Shown here: piece after piece, positions 61,723 to 64,000 of the stretch
Position numbering within the stretch: position 1 is the stretch's first letter
How the letters are laid out: every line of letters begins with the position of its first letter
Source: Mesorhizobium ciceri WSM4083
GTDB taxonomy: Bacteria; Pseudomonadota; Alphaproteobacteria; Rhizobiales; Rhizobiaceae
Reading direction: 5' to 3'
DNA: 64,000 nt
Assembly: GCF_000519305.1 (NCBI RefSeq)
Contig: NZ_KI912610.1
Location: forward strand, 963,949 to 1,027,948
Notes under the pieces: generated by a model
Database searches by the model: none
Told to the model about the DNA's origin: nothing
The model's input: only the letters and a program-made list of their open reading frames with translations
Program-made: the position numbers and the translations under genes

Positions 61723-62832
61723 CTACAGCTTGCCGTTGCGCTGCTGGACCATCATGAAGGTGTCGTAATTGTATTCGGCCACCTGCGCCCAGAGATAATG
61801 CTCCTTGCGGAAGCCCTTGATCGATTCCCAGATCTTCTTGAACGGGGCGTTGGAGGCTTCCATTTCGGTATAGACCTCGTTGGCCTTTTCGAAGCAGGCG
61901 GCCATGATCTCCTGGCTGAACGGGCGCAGTTTCGCGCCGCCGGCTACCAGCCGCTTCACCGCCGCAGGATTCAGATAATCGTATTTCTGCAGCATGTTGG
62001 CGTCGGCCGCCTGTGCGGCAGTGCGCAGCAGCGACTTGTACGTCGGCGAAAGTTCTTCGTACTTCGCCTTGTTGAACATCAGGTGGACGGTCGGACCGCC
62101 CTCCCACCAGCCGGGATAATAATAATAGGGCGCGACCTTGTAGAAGCCGAGCTTCTCGTCGTCATAGGGACCAACCCATTCGGCCGCGTCGATGGTGCCT
62201 TTCTCCAGCGCGGGATAGATATCCCCGCCGGCGATCTGCTGCGGCACGACGCCGAGCTTCTGCACCACCTTGCCGGCAAAACCCCCGATTCGCATCTTGA
62301 GGCCGGAAAGGTCGGCCACCGTGTTGATTTCCTTGCGGAACCAGCCGCCCATCTGCACGCCGGTGTTGCCGCCCGGCAGGCCGAAAAGGCCCTGCGTGGC
62401 GAGGAACTCGTTGAACAGGTCGATGCCGCCGCCGTGGTAATGCCAAGCATTCATGCCGCGTGCGTTGAGCGAAAAGGGAACCGCCGCACCGAGCGCCCAT
62501 GTCGGGTCCTTGCCCCAGTAATAATATGCCACCGTATGGCAGGCCTCGACCGTGCCGGCCGTGGCGGCGTCGGCGGCCTGCAGGCCAGGCACCAGCTCGC
62601 CGGCAGCAAAAACCTGGATCTGGAAATTGCCGTCGGTGGCTTCCGACAGCATCTTGGAAAAGACCTCGGCGCCGCCATAGATGGTGTCGAGCGACTTCGG
62701 GAAGGACGACGCCAGCCGCCATGTCACCTTGGGATTGGACTGCGCGATTGCAGGCGCCGCCAGCGTGGCCGCCGCGGCCGCGGCACCTACGCCGGTGGCA
62801 CCGGCCTTGCGAATGAATGAACGACGATCCAT
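61723..62832 (-). CDS. takP: TRAP transporter substrate-binding protein, alpha-keto acid (TakP) type
   Basis: 369 residues. N-terminal MDRRSFIRKAGATGVGAAAA suggests a Tat-type signal. The mature text (KVTWRLASSFPKSLDTIYGG, AYYYWGKDPTWALGAAVPFS, NAWHYHGGGIDLFNEFLAT, MRIGGFAGKV, WVGPYDDEKLGFYKVAPYYY) is, as I recall, nearly that of Rhodobacter sphaeroides TakP (SmoM), which binds pyruvate and other 2-keto acids with sodium. GGGAGG lies six bases before the ATG. It is on the opposite strand from its presumed permeases (58225-60590). Confidence 0.9.
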   Translation of the reverse strand: MDRRSFIRKAGATGVGAAAAAATLAAPAIAQSNPKVTWRLASSFPKSLDTIYGGAEVFSKMLSEATDGNFQIQVFAAGELVPGLQAADAATAGTVEACHTVAYYYWGKDPTWALGAAVPFSLNARGMNAWHYHGGGIDLFNEFLATQGLFGLPGGNTGVQMGGWFRKEINTVADLSGLKMRIGGFAGKVVQKLGVVPQQIAGGDIYPALEKGTIDAAEWVGPYDDEKLGFYKVAPYYYYPGWWEGGPTVHLMFNKAKYEELSPTYKSLLRTAAQAADANMLQKYDYLNPAAVKRLVAGGAKLRPFSQEIMAACFEKANEVYTEMEASNAPFKKIWESIKGFRKEHYLWAQVAEYNYDTFMMVQQRNGKL

Positions 62833-63095
62833 GAAGTTCCTCCCTTTTGGATCAACAGGCCGACGCCAGGAAATCCTCGGTTTCCGTGTCGGTTCGTTCG
62901 AGACAATACACAGGCAAGAAGTCGAGTCCAGCAGGCCGGCCCGATTTGACGGCGAAGCCCGGCTGCCCTGCAACTATAGTCTAACAGGCCATTTCGTGGC
63001 CCATGCGACACGTTGAAACTTGGCATGGAAAAATGCCCGGCGATGGCCTATTTTGCAGGCAGGACATCCTTGCCCAGATGGAACATAGAGCCAAA
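62833..63095. other. Intergenic region between takP and the PuuD-like gene
   Basis: 263 bases between divergent genes, holding both promoters. An in-frame extension of the PuuD-like gene back to 63003 is open but unlikely to be coding. No clear operator symmetry or RNA structure was seen. Confidence 0.4.
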
Positions 63096-63869
63096 ATGCA
63101 CCAGCCGCTCGTCGCCATATCGACCGACGTCCGTCAGTTCGACAACTACACCTGGCATGCAGCCCCACAACAATATCTGGAAGCGGCGATCACCGGCGCC
63201 GGCGTGTTCCCGGTGCTGGTGCCATCGTTCGGCGATCGGCTCGATTTCGACGAACTTCTATCGTCGGTCGACGGCGTCATGGTCACCGGCTCGAAATCCA
63301 ATGTGCACCCCTCGCTCTATGGCGGCGACGCCAGCGAAGCCAATGGCCCCTATGATCCGGCGCGCGACGCCACGACGCTGCCGCTGATCCGCCGGGCGAT
63401 CGAACGCGGCGTGCCGCTGCTCGCCATCTGCCGCGGCATCCAGGAATTGAACGTGGCGTTGGGCGGCACGCTCGGCGCCGAGATCCAGGAGCGCGAGGGC
63501 TCGCTCGACCACCGCGCGCCGGTGAGCGACAAGCAGGACGAACGCTTCGCCATCCACCAGACCATTTCGATCAAACCTGACAGTTGCCTGGCCGGCGTGT
63601 TCGGTGCCGGCGACATCAAGGTCAATTCGCTGCACCGCCAGGCAATCGACCGGCTCGGCTCGAAGCTGCAGGTCGAGGCCGTCGCCACCGATGGCACGGT
63701 CGAGGCGGTTTCGGTGCGCGACGCCCGCGCCTTCGCCGTCGGCGTGCAATGGCACCCGGAATACTGGGTCAAGTCGGACAGCAATTCGGTGAAAATATTC
63801 CGTGCCTTCGGCGATGCTGTTCGGCTGCACGCCGCAGCGAAGGCCGGCGCGCGGGCCGCGGCGGAATAA
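63096..63869 (+). CDS. Class I glutamine amidotransferase-like gamma-glutamyl hydrolase (PuuD family)
   Basis: 257 residues. The family catalytic triad is visible: nucleophile Cys in LLAICRGIQELNVALGG, and His/Glu in GVQWHPEYW. Also VMVTGSKSNVHPSLYGGDA (usually GGxDxxPxxY). PuuD hydrolyses gamma-glutamyl-GABA in putrescine breakdown; related members act on other gamma-glutamyl compounds. ATG at 63096 (MHQPLVAISTDV) gives the usual length; 63078 is also possible. Stop lies directly next to the stop of the convergent gene. Confidence 0.88.
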   Translation: MHQPLVAISTDVRQFDNYTWHAAPQQYLEAAITGAGVFPVLVPSFGDRLDFDELLSSVDGVMVTGSKSNVHPSLYGGDASEANGPYDPARDATTLPLIRRAIERGVPLLAICRGIQELNVALGGTLGAEIQEREGSLDHRAPVSDKQDERFAIHQTISIKPDSCLAGVFGAGDIKVNSLHRQAIDRLGSKLQVEAVATDGTVEAVSVRDARAFAVGVQWHPEYWVKSDSNSVKIFRAFGDAVRLHAAAKAGARAAAE

Positions 63870-64000
63870 TCAGTCGCCAGATTTTTTGTCACCGGTGGCC
63901 GCCAGCGACAGCAATGGTAGCGCCGGGGCATAGGATTCGTAGCCGTCGCCATCGGCAGCCGCGAAGGTGACGATCGGATCGGTGCCATTGGCGCTGAAGG
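63870..64000 (-). CDS. C-terminal end of an unrecognised gene
   Basis: The last 43 codons (including stop) of a minus-strand frame: FSANGTDPIVTFAAADGDGY then ESYAPALPLLSLAATGDKKS GD. The codon pattern is coding-like and it is packed stop-to-stop against the PuuD-like gene. The family cannot be named from this fragment. Confidence 0.5.
   Translation of the reverse strand, partial: FSANGTDPIVTFAAADGDGYESYAPALPLLSLAATGDKKSGD

Overview
The window is high-GC alphaproteobacterial DNA, almost certainly from the Rhizobiales and most like Mesorhizobium. The evidence is the class II aroA - cmk - rpsA block beside tRNA-Ala(GGC), the aa3-oxidase subunit IV - pntAA - pntAB - pntB block, an FYDLN acid-tail protein, an NDUFA9-like protein, a CP4-like EPSP synthase, and many ABC and TRAP importers. 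It reads as chromosome: no transposase, phage gene, plasmid replication gene or CRISPR array was seen.

Layout. (1) 1-11169: a minus-strand organosulfur operon (ssuD, flavoprotein, sfnG, a complete branched-chain-amino-acid-type ABC importer, sfnB at the edge) with a divergent GntR/FCD regulator. (2) 11270-20342: a sugar block. On the minus strand are araFGH, an SDR dehydrogenase, an arabinonate-type IlvD/Edd dehydratase and a DapA-like enzyme. On the plus strand are a GntR/FCD regulator and D-galactonate dehydratase (dgoD). It fits non-phosphorylative L-arabinose plus D-galactose use. (3) 20533-25622: core genes (tRNA-Ala, FYDLN protein, aroA, cmk, rpsA) with a large palindromic intergenic repeat. 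(4) 25646-33735: two divergent operons. One encodes a DDAH/arginine-deiminase-fold hydrolase, a 2-ketoarginine-decarboxylase-like ThDP enzyme and an SDR; the other an octopine/arginine-type ABC importer and an Ldh-family imine reductase. Together they suggest uptake and breakdown of a guanidino compound. (5) 33976-44602: a small secreted protein, DoxX, NDUFA9-like protein, cytochrome P450, FMN reductase, a secreted caspase-TPR protein, gyrB, a 25-residue membrane peptide and a four-helix membrane protein. (6) 44682-48462: transhydrogenase, aa3 oxidase subunit IV and a DUF3096 protein. (7) 48583-55624: a FeeM/LuxI-fold acyltransferase, a GGDEF-EAL protein and a fused indolepyruvate ferredoxin oxidoreductase. 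(8) 55844-64000: a lipoprotein, a CGNR regulator divergent from an orphan LivH-type permease, a TakP-type TRAP transporter split over both strands with a zinc dehydrogenase, a PuuD-like amidotransferase, and the end of an unrecognised gene.

Signals outside the genes: symmetric operators in the divergent gaps of the organosulfur, sugar and CGNR regions; strong hairpins right after two substrate-binding-protein genes, lying over the next start codon; a perfect 8 x 8-bp tandem repeat whose complement lies about 60 bases downstream; and a CtrA-like box upstream of the acyltransferase. All functional assignments come from reading motifs and recalled family similarity; no database search was run.
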